Assembly: GCF_051859345.1 (NCBI RefSeq)
Contig: NZ_JBHYFV010000007.1
Span: forward strand, 62,001 to 126,000
DNA length: 64,000 nucleotides
Reading direction: 5' to 3'
Source of the DNA: Marivita sp051859345
GTDB lineage: Bacteria > Pseudomonadota > Alphaproteobacteria > Rhodobacterales > Rhodobacteraceae
Part shown: positions 1 through 8,798 of the stretch, one piece after another
Position numbering within the stretch: position 1 is the first letter of the stretch
Layout: each line of letters starts with the position of its first letter
Notes under the pieces: model-generated
What the model was told of the DNA's origin: nothing
Databases searched by the model: none
What the model saw: only the letters and a program-made list of their open reading frames with translations
Program-made: the position numbers and the translations under genes

Positions 1-565
1 TGGCGTCCGGGTCGAGACCGAGTCGTGTGAATCGCCTGGCAGACCCTTCATCCTGTGCGGACAGGTACAACACACGCGACAGCACCTGCCGCGCAAGACG
101 GGGAAACCGCGCCCAGCCTTTGGCCGAACGCTCTGTCAGGCGTGCGCCAAGAACAAGAACCGGTCCCGGCGTGTTCAGGATGCGCAACGGCCAGAGATCG
201 GATTCAAGCGTGATATGCGCCCGGATGCGGTGTGTCTTGATCACGCGTCGTGTCGGACCGGGCAGATCGACGGGGGCCAATGTCACCTCGGTGTTGCGCA
301 GGCTCCATCCCTGCGCAAGCTGTAACGCGCTGTCGGTGTTGACGGTGATCAACAGGTGGTGTCCGCCAGTGATGAGACGGTCAATGACCGGCCGCGCCGA
401 GGTCAGTTCTCCGTTGGAGGCGGCATGCAGCCAGGTCCGATCAACGTCTCCTTTCGACGGCATCCGTCCCAGACGCGCCCGGACCGCCGTCCAATCGCGA
501 CGCACCAGCCGGGAGATGAGTTCCCCGGCAGCCAGCAGCGTCATCAGAAAGAGGTATGGAAACAC
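1..565 (-). CDS. Kdo-transferase-like (KdtA/WaaA family) glycosyltransferase, partial
   Basis: This minus-strand gene runs off the left edge, so only about 188 N-terminal residues are visible. After a hydrophobic N-terminus come landmarks of the 3-deoxy-D-manno-octulosonic acid transferase N-terminal domain: WLHAASNGE, then DLPGPTRRVIK, LESDLWPLRI and LGARLTERS. The family moves Kdo from CMP-Kdo onto lipid A at the inner membrane. The frame opens right after the TAG that ends the upstream glycosyltransferase (596-598). I chose GTG at 565; ATG at 544 is the alternative. SNGE replaces the commoner SVGE, so it may be a paralogue with another acceptor rather than the housekeeping WaaA. Confidence 0.7.
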   Translation of the reverse strand, partial: MFPYLFLMTLLAAGELISRLVRRDWTAVRARLGRMPSKGDVDRTWLHAASNGELTSARPVIDRLITGGHHLLITVNTDSALQLAQGWSLRNTEVTLAPVDLPGPTRRVIKTHRIRAHITLESDLWPLRILNTPGPVLVLGARLTERSAKGWARFPRLARQVLSRVLYLSAQDEGSARRFTRLGLDPDA

Positions 566-595
566 AGTGGGTCCAGTCAGATCGGCGAAGCCAGA

Positions 596-1774
596 CTAGG
601 CTGGGGCGCGTTTTTTCGAGTGTGTATCACTGTCCAGTGTCAGCGTCAGGGCGTCCTGGATGTGCCGTTCGAGTTTTTTGAGCAAGACATGGTTGTCAAA
701 CCGCTCTTCCGCAACGCTCCGCGCGCGCAGGGACATCTTTGCGAGGTCCGGGACAGCGATTGCGGCCGAGATCGCCTTGGCAAAACCGGCTTCATCGGTT
801 TCGTTCACCAGAAACCCCGTTTCGCCTTCGTCGATCGCCTCGGGGATACCGGCGTGACGGGTGGACACGGTGATACAGCCGCAGGCCATTGCTTCCTGTA
901 TCGCGGTTGGCAAACCTTCTGTGTTTCCGTCACGCGCGGTGATCGAGTGTTGCAGAAAGAACTGGGTGCTCATCAGGCGGTCACGGACCGTGTGATGCGG
1001 CTGAGCGCCATGAAAGCGGATTTTTTTCGCGATACCAAGATCTTCGGCCAGATTGCGCGTGGGTTCAAGCAATGGCCCATCGCCGATGAAATCCAGCCGT
1101 GCCTCCGGCAAATCCCTTGTGGCTTCGCCAAAAGCGCGCAGCGTGGTCAGGGGGGCTTTTTTCTCGACAAACCGTCCAACCGCCAGAAAACTGAGTGGCA
1201 CCTTGGCCTGCGGTGCAAAGCGACGGATATCGACACCCGAGGGAATGACGGTGCTGTCGGGATGCGAGATGCCGTGTTTGCCAAGGTTATCCAGCAGAAA
1301 CTGGGAAACCGAAAACACACCCGCCAGACGCGGCATCATCTTGCGGTAGGCAGACCGCATCCGTTCGGTTCTGATCGCCTTGGATGCATCCGTGCCGCGG
1401 AAATAGGTAAAGATCGGGATCTCCAGATCATTTGCCAGCGGAGCAAGCGCGAGGGCCTGCGTTCCGAATTCGGCCAGGATCACGTCAACCCGTTCATCCC
1501 GCAGGAACCGGACAAGCGCGTCTTTCGCCTCTCCAAATGGCAGCCGGGACGTTCCATGCTCTACCCGATTGCGCAATAGCCACCACGGCGCCACAAGGAT
1601 ATCGCGTCCCGAAAGGCCGTCCCGCCGCACGAAATAGGGCTTGCCGTACGGGTTGTCTTCGCGAAACCGGCCACAGACCACAACTGTATCGCCACCGAAC
1701 AGGTGTTCGATGTGGCGGTTGATGAATGTCTCGCCGCCAAGGTGATATTCGCCTGTCGCGATGGCTACGCGCAT
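596..1774 (-). CDS. Family 4 glycosyltransferase
   Basis: A GT-B fold glycosyltransferase of 392 residues, related to colanic-acid/LPS type GT4 enzymes that use a nucleotide sugar at the cytoplasmic face of the inner membrane. Visible features are the N-terminal GGETF loop (residues 13-17), VIPSGVD (177-182) leading into the GRFVEKK donor-domain motif (200-206), and the retaining-enzyme E-x7-E pair E286 and E294 in NTEGLPTAIQEAM. It lies directly upstream of the Kdo-transferase-like gene in the same frame, with no spacer after its TAG, so the two probably form an LPS or exopolysaccharide operon. Donor and acceptor cannot be read from sequence. Confidence 0.85.
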   Translation of the reverse strand: MRVAIATGEYHLGGETFINRHIEHLFGGDTVVVCGRFREDNPYGKPYFVRRDGLSGRDILVAPWWLLRNRVEHGTSRLPFGEAKDALVRFLRDERVDVILAEFGTQALALAPLANDLEIPIFTYFRGTDASKAIRTERMRSAYRKMMPRLAGVFSVSQFLLDNLGKHGISHPDSTVIPSGVDIRRFAPQAKVPLSFLAVGRFVEKKAPLTTLRAFGEATRDLPEARLDFIGDGPLLEPTRNLAEDLGIAKKIRFHGAQPHHTVRDRLMSTQFFLQHSITARDGNTEGLPTAIQEAMACGCITVSTRHAGIPEAIDEGETGFLVNETDEAGFAKAISAAIAVPDLAKMSLRARSVAEERFDNHVLLKKLERHIQDALTLTLDSDTHSKKRAPA

Positions 1775-1893
1775 GTAACATTGCCCGATGGAAAAGCAGG
1801 TTTCTAGGTATCAGCGCAATGCCGCTCCAGCAAGGTAGGACATGGCGGATGGTACAAAACCAACAAGTGCCTGCACCTGGACGCGATTTTTGG

Positions 1894-3228
1894 TTAGCCG
1901 AACGACAGGGCCGGTTTCTGAACCGCAACCAAGGTGCCGAAGATCGGTTTGCCCAGTTCATTGCGCAGCCGCGCATGTTTGATGGTCTTCGGTTTGGGAA
2001 ATCCGGCTCCGGCCAGCGTTTTCGTCAGGTAATCGACGGTGTGCTTGTGTCGCCCGGACGGATACAGTTTGAAGCCGGTTTTGACTGCCGGATCGCCTTC
2101 ATGCTCGACGGTGAGCAACAGCCATCCACCCGGAGTCAGGATTCTTCCGAAGTTGCCAAGCACCGTGTTCAGTGAACCGAAATAGACCAGAACATCGGCA
2201 CAAATGATCACGTTGAACGTGCCCTCGGGATAGGTGGCGATCTCGGAGAGGTCGGTTCGCGCCAGAAAATCATACCCGCCCTTTTCACGCGAAATCTCGA
2301 GCATCTTGACCGACAGGTCGACCCCGAAAAGCTCTTTGGCGTAGGGGCGCAGGAAATCGGCACACAGGCCCGTACCACACCCGGCATCCAATATCCTGCG
2401 GGACGCGTTCTTGGGCAGTTGCAGTTCTTCCAGGGCGGTGAACACCATGCTGGGACCGTTATTGTCCAGCTTGCTGAGTTGTTTGTCGTAACTCTCGGCA
2501 AAACCGTCGAACAGTTCGACGGCCATCCCGTGCTGGTCCAGCTTTTTTGTGGTCATGCCTTGCGAGGCAAGGAAGAAATCAAGCTTGGCGCGCTGCGTGC
2601 TGGTCTTGCAGTGTTTACTCGACAATTCGAGACATGCGCGCGCTGGACCATCGCAATTGAGATGGTTGAAAATCGTCGCGAAATGCAGAGTGGCGTCGAA
2701 TTTCCTATCGGTACGGTCGCAATAGTCGTTGGCAACCTGCATCGCCTCGTCCAGACGGCCGCGATAGACCAGGAACGCCGCGTAGCCCACAGCAACAGTC
2801 ATGTTGTCGGGAACCTGCGCCAGGGCCTTTTGACAAAGCGTTTCTGCTTCATCGTAGTGACCCATATCGGCGAGCGCTTCGGCCGCGGGAAGCATGGCGC
2901 GCTCGGGGTCTTTGAGTTGGTCGATACGGCTCTTGATCTTGTCGTAGGTCGCGGAGAAAACGGAGTCCGCAATCTCTGTCCCGCCGATCTGCTTGATCAA
3001 GAGCGCCGCCTTTACCGCCGTGTTCAAAGGCAGATCGGGGATCTTCAGGATCTCTTCGCACAGCGCCCACGCGTCCTCGGACTCTCCCTTGTCGATCAGC
3101 GCGTTCACATCATGCAGTTTGCCTTCGACTCTTGACGTGGCTTCCGATGAAACCTCGAGAATGGTCTCAACTGCGTCCGGCGCAGATTGCTCGACTTGCG
3201 GTTTCGGCACGTTTCGATCCTTCGACAT
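1894..3228 (-). CDS. TPR-repeat SAM-dependent methyltransferase
   Basis: 444 residues. The N-terminal half (about residues 40-225) is helical and TPR-like. The C-terminal half is a class I methyltransferase with motif I ILDAGCGTG (279-287), the acidic strand FGVDLS (301-306) and the motif IICADVLVYFG (341-351). This is a known family of TPR-fused class I methyltransferases whose substrate is generally not known; it is probably cytoplasmic. The open frame extends to 3450, but that would read through tRNA-Thr, so I start at ATG 3228 (MSKDRN). It is codirectional with the tRNA and could be cotranscribed. The C-terminal segment looks divergent. Confidence 0.8.
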   Translation of the reverse strand: MSKDRNVPKPQVEQSAPDAVETILEVSSEATSRVEGKLHDVNALIDKGESEDAWALCEEILKIPDLPLNTAVKAALLIKQIGGTEIADSVFSATYDKIKSRIDQLKDPERAMLPAAEALADMGHYDEAETLCQKALAQVPDNMTVAVGYAAFLVYRGRLDEAMQVANDYCDRTDRKFDATLHFATIFNHLNCDGPARACLELSSKHCKTSTQRAKLDFFLASQGMTTKKLDQHGMAVELFDGFAESYDKQLSKLDNNGPSMVFTALEELQLPKNASRRILDAGCGTGLCADFLRPYAKELFGVDLSVKMLEISREKGGYDFLARTDLSEIATYPEGTFNVIICADVLVYFGSLNTVLGNFGRILTPGGWLLLTVEHEGDPAVKTGFKLYPSGRHKHTVDYLTKTLAGAGFPKPKTIKHARLRNELGKPIFGTLVAVQKPALSFG

Positions 3229-3335
3229 GGCGATCCATGTCAAGTGTGCTGCGGACCGCGTAACAAATCCAGAGGCAAATGAAAGAAACCTGCGCCCAGC
3301 AAGGTGACGCGGCAGATTCGGCTGTCGGGTGGGGA

Positions 3336-3410
3336 TGGTGCTGTGAGAGAGGATTGAACTCTCGACCTCACCCTTACCAAGGGTGTGCTCTACCACTGAG
3401 CTACCACAGC
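3336..3410 (-). tRNA. tRNA-Thr (anticodon GGT)
   Basis: A complete cloverleaf on the minus strand: acceptor stem GCTGTGG/TCACAGC (G-A at the inner end), D arm GCTC-AGTGGTA-GAGC, anticodon stem CACCC/GGGTG closing the loop TTGGTAA, and T arm GAGAG-TTCAATC-CTCTC. The anticodon GGT (3376-3378) reads ACC and ACT. The 3' CCA is encoded (3336-3338). Confidence 0.97.
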
Positions 3411-3437
3411 GCCGGGGCGTCTTGTCGACGTGGCGGG

Positions 3438-3466
3438 TGATTAGACGCAAACGGAAATCGGTGCAA
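3438..3466 (-). promoter_or_regulatory. Sigma-70 type promoter of tRNA-Thr
   Basis: On the minus strand TTGCAC (3461-3466) and TAATCA (3438-3443) are separated by exactly 17 bp. The -10 hexamer ends 27 nt before the first base of the mature tRNA, a normal distance for a short leader. Assigned by pattern and position only. Confidence 0.6.
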
Positions 3467-3509
3467 GCGCAATCTGGACCCTTTTTCGCCGCTGGGATAG
3501 GAAGTGGTC

Positions 3510-3677
3510 ATGACGCAGAAAACCTCATCCGGGAAATCGACGGCGACCGCGCGGGAAGACAGGCTCAAGGCCGCGCTGAAGGCGAACATGGCCAAGCGCA
3601 AGGCGCAGGCAAAGGCGCGAGCCACCGGCGCGACGGATGAGGCCAAAGACAACAAAAACACGAATGAGGGCAGTTAA
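3510..3677 (+). CDS. Small highly charged protein upstream of murA
   Basis: A 55-residue ORF starting MTQKTSSGKS, preceded by a good ribosome site (GGAAG, 5 nt before ATG). It is rich in Lys, Arg and Ala, with a central amphipathic segment around REDRLKAALKANMAKRKAQA, and has an acidic, Asn-rich tail. It stops 5 bp before murA and is very likely cotranscribed with it. Similar short basic proteins sit in front of murA in other Rhodobacterales as far as I recall, but no function is established. Nothing suggests a membrane segment; nucleic-acid binding is only a guess from charge. Confidence 0.7.
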   Translation: MTQKTSSGKSTATAREDRLKAALKANMAKRKAQAKARATGATDEAKDNKNTNEGS

Positions 3678-3682
3678 GACCG

Positions 3683-4954
3683 ATGGACCAGATTATCGTG
3701 ACCGGAAACGGCCCGCTCAGCGGCCAGATTCCCATTGCCGGGGCCAAGAACGCCTGCCTGACGCTGATGCCGGCGACACTCTTGAGCGAGGAGCCGCTGA
3801 CGCTGACGAATGCGCCGCGCCTCAGCGACATCCGCACCATGACGACGCTGTTGCAGTCGCTGGGGGCCGAAGTGCAGGCCTTGCAGGACGGTCAGGTGCT
3901 TGCCATGTCGAGCCATGACCTGACCTCGACACGGGCGGATTACGACATCGTGCGCAAGATGCGGGCGTCGATCCTTGTGCTGGGTCCGCTGCTGGCGCGG
4001 TTCGGACATGCGGAAGTGTCGCTGCCCGGTGGGTGCGCGATTGGCGCACGGCCCGTGGATCTGCATCTCAAGGCGTTCGAGGCGATGGGGGCCGAACTGG
4101 ACCTGCGCGATGGCTATGTGCATGCCAAGGCGCCTGCGGGCGGGTTGAAGGGGGGACTCGTCGATTTCCCCTTCGCGTCGGTGGGCGCGACGGAGAACGC
4201 GCTGATGGCGGCGACGTTGGCCAAGGGCACGACCGTATTGAAGAACGCCGCCCGCGAGCCCGAGATCGTGGACCTTGCCCGCTGCCTGCGCAAGATGGGC
4301 GCGCAGATCGACGGAGAAGGCACGTCCGAGATCACCATTCAGGGCGTGGATCGTCTGGGGGGCGCGACGCATCGGGTGGTGACGGACCGGATCGAATTGG
4401 GCACTTACATGCTGGCCCCCGCCATCTGTGGCGGTGAGGTGGAATGCCTTGGCGGCAAGATCGAATTGCTGGCGGCGTTCTGTGAAAAGCTGGACGCAGC
4501 CGGGATTTCCGTTGAGGAAACGCCGAACGGGCTCAAGGTGGCGCGCAAGAACGGGCGGGTGTCGGCAGTGGATGTGACGACCGAACCGTTTCCGGGCTTT
4601 CCGACCGATTTGCAGGCGCAGATGATGGCTTTGCTCTGCACCGCCGAGGGCACCAGCGTGCTTGAGGAAAAGATTTTCGAGAACCGCTTCATGCATGCGC
4701 CCGAACTGATCCGGATGGGGGCCAATATCGAGGTTCACGGAGGCACGGCGACGGTCAAAGGCGTCGAGCATCTGAAGGGTGCCCCGGTGATGGCGACCGA
4801 TCTGCGCGCGTCGGTGTCGCTGATCCTTGCCGGTCTGGCGGCCGAGGGTGAAACGATTGTCAGCCGCGTCTATCATCTTGATCGGGGCTATGAACATGTG
4901 GTGCGCAAACTGTCGAGCGTGGGCGCAAAGATCGAAAGGGTATCGGGACAGTGA
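3683..4954 (+). CDS. murA: UDP-N-acetylglucosamine 1-carboxyvinyltransferase
   Basis: MurA catalyses the first committed step of peptidoglycan synthesis in the cytoplasm, transferring enolpyruvate from PEP to UDP-GlcNAc. The 423-residue length matches the family. K22-N23 in GAKNA is the conserved UDP-GlcNAc/PEP pair, and Cys118 in LPGGCAIGARPVDLH is the catalytic, fosfomycin-reactive cysteine. The C-terminal LDRGYEHVVRKL segment is also typical. It follows the small charged ORF by 5 bp and overlaps the DUF2948 gene by 4 bp (GTGA), so it belongs to an operon running towards hisD. Confidence 0.97.
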   Translation: MDQIIVTGNGPLSGQIPIAGAKNACLTLMPATLLSEEPLTLTNAPRLSDIRTMTTLLQSLGAEVQALQDGQVLAMSSHDLTSTRADYDIVRKMRASILVLGPLLARFGHAEVSLPGGCAIGARPVDLHLKAFEAMGAELDLRDGYVHAKAPAGGLKGGLVDFPFASVGATENALMAATLAKGTTVLKNAAREPEIVDLARCLRKMGAQIDGEGTSEITIQGVDRLGGATHRVVTDRIELGTYMLAPAICGGEVECLGGKIELLAAFCEKLDAAGISVEETPNGLKVARKNGRVSAVDVTTEPFPGFPTDLQAQMMALLCTAEGTSVLEEKIFENRFMHAPELIRMGANIEVHGGTATVKGVEHLKGAPVMATDLRASVSLILAGLAAEGETIVSRVYHLDRGYEHVVRKLSSVGAKIERVSGQ

Positions 4955-5430
4955 CGCAGGACGCCACATTCGAAGACGGCACGGCCAAGCCCTTGCGGCT
5001 GGTGGCGATGGACATTGAAGACCTGCAAGTGCTGTCGGCGCTGTGTCAGGACTCGGTGTTTCCAGCGACCGAAATGCAATGGCACCGCGGCAAGCAGCGC
5101 TTTGGCATTCTGCTCAATCGGTTCCGCTGGGAGGAAATTCCCAAGGCGGACCGGGGCAAGCGCACACCCGAGAGGGTGCAATGCGTGCTGGCGGTCGAGA
5201 ACGTGCAGCGCGTCGCCAGTCAGGGTGTGACGCAAGGCGATGTCGATACGATCCTGTCGCTGATGTCGGTCACTTTCGACCCGGACGAGTCGGGCGGTGG
5301 CGCGGTATTGCTGACGCTCGCCGGGGACGGTGCGATCCGTCTTTCAGTGTCCGAGCTTGAAGTGGCCCTGCGCGAAGTGACGCGGCCCTACGCGGCAGTG
5401 TCCGGCAAGGTGCCGGATCACAAGGAATGA
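4951..5430 (+). CDS. DUF2948 family protein
   Basis: 159 residues, starting at GTG within the murA stop (GTGA overlap). The pattern LRLVAMDIEDLQVLSALCQDSVF followed by a basic GKQRFGILLNRFRWE segment marks the DUF2948 family, found next to hisD/murA in Rhodobacterales. There is no signal peptide or membrane segment. The biochemical role is unknown; translational coupling to murA on one side and to a GNAT gene on the other (ATGA overlap) suggests stoichiometric co-expression but does not define a job. Confidence 0.85.
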   Translation: MTQDATFEDGTAKPLRLVAMDIEDLQVLSALCQDSVFPATEMQWHRGKQRFGILLNRFRWEEIPKADRGKRTPERVQCVLAVENVQRVASQGVTQGDVDTILSLMSVTFDPDESGGGAVLLTLAGDGAIRLSVSELEVALREVTRPYAAVSGKVPDHKE

Positions 5431-5945
5431 CGATCCGGCGACTGACGCCGAAAGACTTGTCTGCGTTCCGGGCTTTGTGGGCCGATGGGCTGATGCGGGT
5501 GCCCACCGCGTTTCTGTTCAGCGCCGAAGAAGTCCGCGCGATCCCGAACCGGGACGTGGAGCGCGGGCTTTCGGTCAACCTGACGCTTGGGGTCTTTGAT
5601 GATGCCCAGCGGCTGGTGGGATTCGTCTCTGCCCGCCGTGGTCAGCCCAATCGTATGCGGCACATGGCCGATATTGGACCGCTTTATGTGCGCGCCGATG
5701 CGCAGGGGCAGGGGTTCGGCCGCGCCTTGATGGAGGCGCTGTTGCAGCAACTGACGGACGCGGGTGTGCAACAGGCGGAACTGGTGGTCGATGTGGAAAA
5801 CACCGGCGCGCAAAGGCTGTACCACGCGCTGGGCTTTCACGTCTTCGGAACGCGCCCCCGGTCGGTGCTGATCGACGGCCTGGGGCGGGATGATTTCCTG
5901 ATGATCAAGGCGCTGGATGACACCGACCTGACGCGCGGCGCTTGA
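5427..5945 (+). CDS. GNAT-family N-acetyltransferase
   Basis: 172 residues with the acetyl-CoA binding motif A, VRADAQGQGFGRALMEAL, around residues 88-105 (QGQGFGRA 93-100), and the motif B-like NTGAQRLYHALGFHVFG near the C-terminus. It should transfer an acetyl group from acetyl-CoA to an amine, but the acceptor cannot be predicted. The start overlaps the DUF2948 stop (ATGA). A 53-bp gap with its own strong ribosome site separates it from hisD, and all genes point the same way. Confidence 0.85.
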   Translation: MTIRRLTPKDLSAFRALWADGLMRVPTAFLFSAEEVRAIPNRDVERGLSVNLTLGVFDDAQRLVGFVSARRGQPNRMRHMADIGPLYVRADAQGQGFGRALMEALLQQLTDAGVQQAELVVDVENTGAQRLYHALGFHVFGTRPRSVLIDGLGRDDFLMIKALDDTDLTRGA

Positions 5946-5998
5946 GGGTTCGGGCATCGCGGTCTAAGTACCCGGCAACTGCTGATCCGGAGGGCGCA

Positions 5999-7300
5999 AT
6001 GCCACAATTTCTGTCCACGCTTGATGCCGATTTCGACACGCGCTTTACCGCTTTGCTGGGGGCCAAGCGCGAGGACAGCCCGGATGTGGATGACGTGGTG
6101 GCTGGCATCATCGCGGATGTTCGGGCGCGCGGCGATGTGGCGGTGCTGGAGTTGACGGCAAAATTTGACCGGCTTGAACTGACCGCGACGCAGCTGCGCG
6201 TGTCCGAGGCCGAGATCGACGCCGAGATCGCCAAGGTGCCCGAGGCCGAACGCATCGCGTTGGAAACTGCGGCGGAGCGTATCCGTGCCTATCACGCAAG
6301 GCAATTGCCGCAGGACGAGATGTGGACCGACGCACAGGGCGCGACGCTTGGCTGGCGCTGGACGCCTGTGTCGGCGGCGGGGCTGTATGTGCCCGGCGGG
6401 CTGGCCAGCTATCCGTCCTCGGTCCTGATGAACGCGGTTCCGGCCAAGGTGGCGGGAGTCGGGCGTTTGGCGGTTACCGTGCCGACGCCGGACGGCGTCA
6501 TCAACCCGCTGGTGATGATGGCCTGCCGGATCGCCGGGGTCGACGAGGTGTACCGGATCGGCGGCGCGCAGGCGATCGCGGCGCTGGCTTATGGCACCGA
6601 CACCATTGCGCCGGTGGACAAGATCACCGGGCCGGGCAACGCCTTTGTGGCGGCGGCGAAACGGCGTGTGTTCGGCAAGGTTGGCATCGACATGATCGCG
6701 GGGCCGTCGGAGATCCTGGTGATTGCCGATGGCGAGAATGACCCGGACTGGATCGCTTTGGACCTGATGTCTCAGGCAGAACATGACGAATCCGCGCAAT
6801 CGTTGCTGATCACGACCGATGCTGCGTTTGGGCAGGCGGTGGCGAATGCTGTGGAGAAACGGCTTGAAACACTCGAACGCCGCGCGATTGCCGGGGCAAG
6901 CTGGCGCGATTTCGGCGCGGTGATCACCGTGCGTGATCTGGACGAGGCGGTGACACTGTGTGACCGCATCGCGCCCGAACACCTCGAGCTGTGCGTGGCG
7001 GACCCCGACGCGCTGTCGGCACGCATCACCCATGCGGGCGCGATCTTCTTGGGCCAATGGACGCCCGAGGCCATCGGTGACTATGTCGGCGGTCCGAACC
7101 ATGTTCTGCCCACGGCGCGCTCTGCGCGGTTCTCGTCCGGGCTGTCGGTGCTGGATTTCGTCAAGCGCACGACGCTGGCCCGCATGTCGCCCGAGGCATT
7201 GCGCGCGATTGGTCCTGCGGCGGAAACGCTGGCGCGGTCTGAATCGCTCGAGGCACACGGCCTGTCCGTCACGGCACGTCTGCGCAAGCTCAACGGCTGA
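5999..7300 (+). CDS. hisD: Histidinol dehydrogenase
   Basis: HisD carries out the last two steps of histidine synthesis, the zinc-dependent NAD oxidation of L-histidinol to L-histidine. The 433-residue length is normal. Q259 and H262 in SQAEHDESAQSLL and the catalytic E327-H328 pair in APEHLELCVAD are present, as is GPSEILVIAD. The frame is open from 5942, but ATG 5999 is preceded by CCGGAGGG at ideal distance and gives the standard N-terminus (MPQFLSTLD). It sits between the murA operon and murD. Confidence 0.96.
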   Translation: MPQFLSTLDADFDTRFTALLGAKREDSPDVDDVVAGIIADVRARGDVAVLELTAKFDRLELTATQLRVSEAEIDAEIAKVPEAERIALETAAERIRAYHARQLPQDEMWTDAQGATLGWRWTPVSAAGLYVPGGLASYPSSVLMNAVPAKVAGVGRLAVTVPTPDGVINPLVMMACRIAGVDEVYRIGGAQAIAALAYGTDTIAPVDKITGPGNAFVAAAKRRVFGKVGIDMIAGPSEILVIADGENDPDWIALDLMSQAEHDESAQSLLITTDAAFGQAVANAVEKRLETLERRAIAGASWRDFGAVITVRDLDEAVTLCDRIAPEHLELCVADPDALSARITHAGAIFLGQWTPEAIGDYVGGPNHVLPTARSARFSSGLSVLDFVKRTTLARMSPEALRAIGPAAETLARSESLEAHGLSVTARLRKLNG

Positions 7301-7357
7301 CCTTTCGCGCGGCATCCAGATGCGCTAGCGATTGGCTGACTTATCAAGAGGTGCGCA

Positions 7358-8761
7358 ATGATCCCGGTTCAGGGTTTTGAAGGCCATCAGGTGGCCGTGT
7401 TGGGATTGGGCCGGTCCGGCCTGTCGGCGGCGCGTGCGCTGCGCGAGGGCGGTGCAACGGCGGTCTGCTGGGATGACAACCCCAATGCCCGCGAGGCAGC
7501 AGAGGCCGAAGGGTTCGAGACCCGCGACCTGTCGCGCGACAATGCGTTCGATGCGATTGCCAGCCTGATCGTCAGCCCCGGCATCCCGCATCTATATCCT
7601 GCGCCCAATCCGGTGATTGCCAAGGCATGGCGCGCCGGTGTGCCGGTAGACAATGACATCGGCCTGTTCTTCCGGTCGCTGGCAACGGGCGAATGGGACG
7701 AGTTCGACACCGCGCCGCGCGTCATTGCCGTGACCGGATCGAATGGCAAATCCACCACCTCGGCGCTGATCCATCACATCCTCGAAACCGTGGGGCGCAA
7801 CAGCCAGCTTGCCGGCAATATCGGGCGCGGGGTGCTGGACATCGACCCACCGGGGGATGGCGACGTGGTGGTGCTGGAACTGTCCAGCTACCAGACCGAT
7901 CTTGCCCGCGCGTTGACGCCGGATGTGGCGGTGTTCACCAACCTGTCGCCGGATCACCTTGACCGGCATGCCGGGCTGGGGGGCTATTTCGCGGCCAAAC
8001 GCAGGCTTTTTGCCGAAGGTGGCCCGGATCGCGCGATCATTGGCGTGGATGAAAACGAAGGGCTGTATATCGCCAACCAACTGGCCGAGGGGCCGGGGGA
8101 TGACCGGGTGATCCGGGTGTCATCGGGCCAGAAACTGACCGGCCCCGGTTGGCTGGTCTATGCGCGCAAGGGCTTTCTGACCGAATGGCGAAAAGGTAAA
8201 CAGGTGGGGTCCATCGACCTGCGCGGCATCAAGGGACTGCCGGGCGAACACAATCACCAGAACGCCTGTGCCGCCTATGCGGCTGTGCGCACGTTGGGAA
8301 TTGCGCCGCGCCAGATCGAGTCGGCCTTGGAGTCGTTCGGGGGACTGCCGCATCGCAGCCAGATCGTGGGGGAACAAAACGGCGTGACCTTCGTCAATGA
8401 CAGCAAGGCGACAAATGTCGATTCTGCGCTCAAGGCGCTGCTGGCGTTCCGCAACATCCGCTGGATCTGTGGCGGTCTGCAAAAGGAAGGTGGCCTGGAC
8501 GGGCTTGCACCGGGCCTCGAGCATGTCAGAAAGGCCTATGTCATCGGACGCGAGGCGGATGGGTTTGCCGTGCAACTGTCCGGGGTCGAAACCGAGGCCT
8601 GCCGAACGATGGAAGCCGCCGTGGCGCGTGCGGTTGCAGAGGCGGAACCGGGTGATGTGGTTCTGCTTGCACCGGCAGCGGCGAGCTTTGATCAATATGA
8701 CAGCTTTGAAAAACGCGGCGAGGATTTTGTCGCTCGGGTGACTGCCGCGTTGACGGCGTAG
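7358..8761 (+). CDS. murD: UDP-N-acetylmuramoyl-L-alanine--D-glutamate ligase
   Basis: MurD adds D-glutamate to UDP-MurNAc-L-Ala in an ATP-dependent cytoplasmic step. The 467 residues show an N-terminal Rossmann segment VAVLGLGRSG, the Mur ligase P-loop TGSNGKSTT (126-134), the NLSPDHLDRH motif, and the C-terminal domain signature FVNDSKATN. Start ATG 7358 has an AGAGG ribosome site. The usual upstream partners mraY, murE and murF are not here; instead murD follows hisD after 57 bp, and ftsW is more than 3 kb away behind four opposite-strand genes. Confidence 0.96.
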   Translation: MIPVQGFEGHQVAVLGLGRSGLSAARALREGGATAVCWDDNPNAREAAEAEGFETRDLSRDNAFDAIASLIVSPGIPHLYPAPNPVIAKAWRAGVPVDNDIGLFFRSLATGEWDEFDTAPRVIAVTGSNGKSTTSALIHHILETVGRNSQLAGNIGRGVLDIDPPGDGDVVVLELSSYQTDLARALTPDVAVFTNLSPDHLDRHAGLGGYFAAKRRLFAEGGPDRAIIGVDENEGLYIANQLAEGPGDDRVIRVSSGQKLTGPGWLVYARKGFLTEWRKGKQVGSIDLRGIKGLPGEHNHQNACAAYAAVRTLGIAPRQIESALESFGGLPHRSQIVGEQNGVTFVNDSKATNVDSALKALLAFRNIRWICGGLQKEGGLDGLAPGLEHVRKAYVIGREADGFAVQLSGVETEACRTMEAAVARAVAEAEPGDVVLLAPAAASFDQYDSFEKRGEDFVARVTAALTA

Positions 8762-8787
8762 ACCCGCGGACTTTGCGCCCGCGGGTC
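8761..8787. terminator. Hairpin between convergent murD and 8799-9275 gene
   Basis: A perfect 9-bp inverted repeat, GACCCGCGG (8761-8769) and CCGCGGGTC (8779-8787), with a 9-nt loop. It begins at the last base of murD and lies 12 bp before the stop of the converging gene. No T-run follows on either strand, so it could act as a bidirectional terminator or as an RNA-stabilising hairpin. Confidence 0.55.
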
Positions 8788-8798
8788 CTGCTGATGGT

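Noticed and set aside
356..1579. 407-residue plus-strand ORF
   Set aside because: Antisense to the GT4 gene and the Kdo-transferase-like gene, which both carry family motifs.
3229..3450. N-terminal extension of the TPR-methyltransferase
   Set aside because: It would translate through tRNA-Thr; ATG 3228 gives a sensible start.
3674..4969. 431-residue minus-strand ORF
   Set aside because: Antisense to murA over its whole length with no recognisable domain.
5837..7315. 492-residue minus-strand ORF
   Set aside because: Antisense to hisD; His/Arg-rich shadow.
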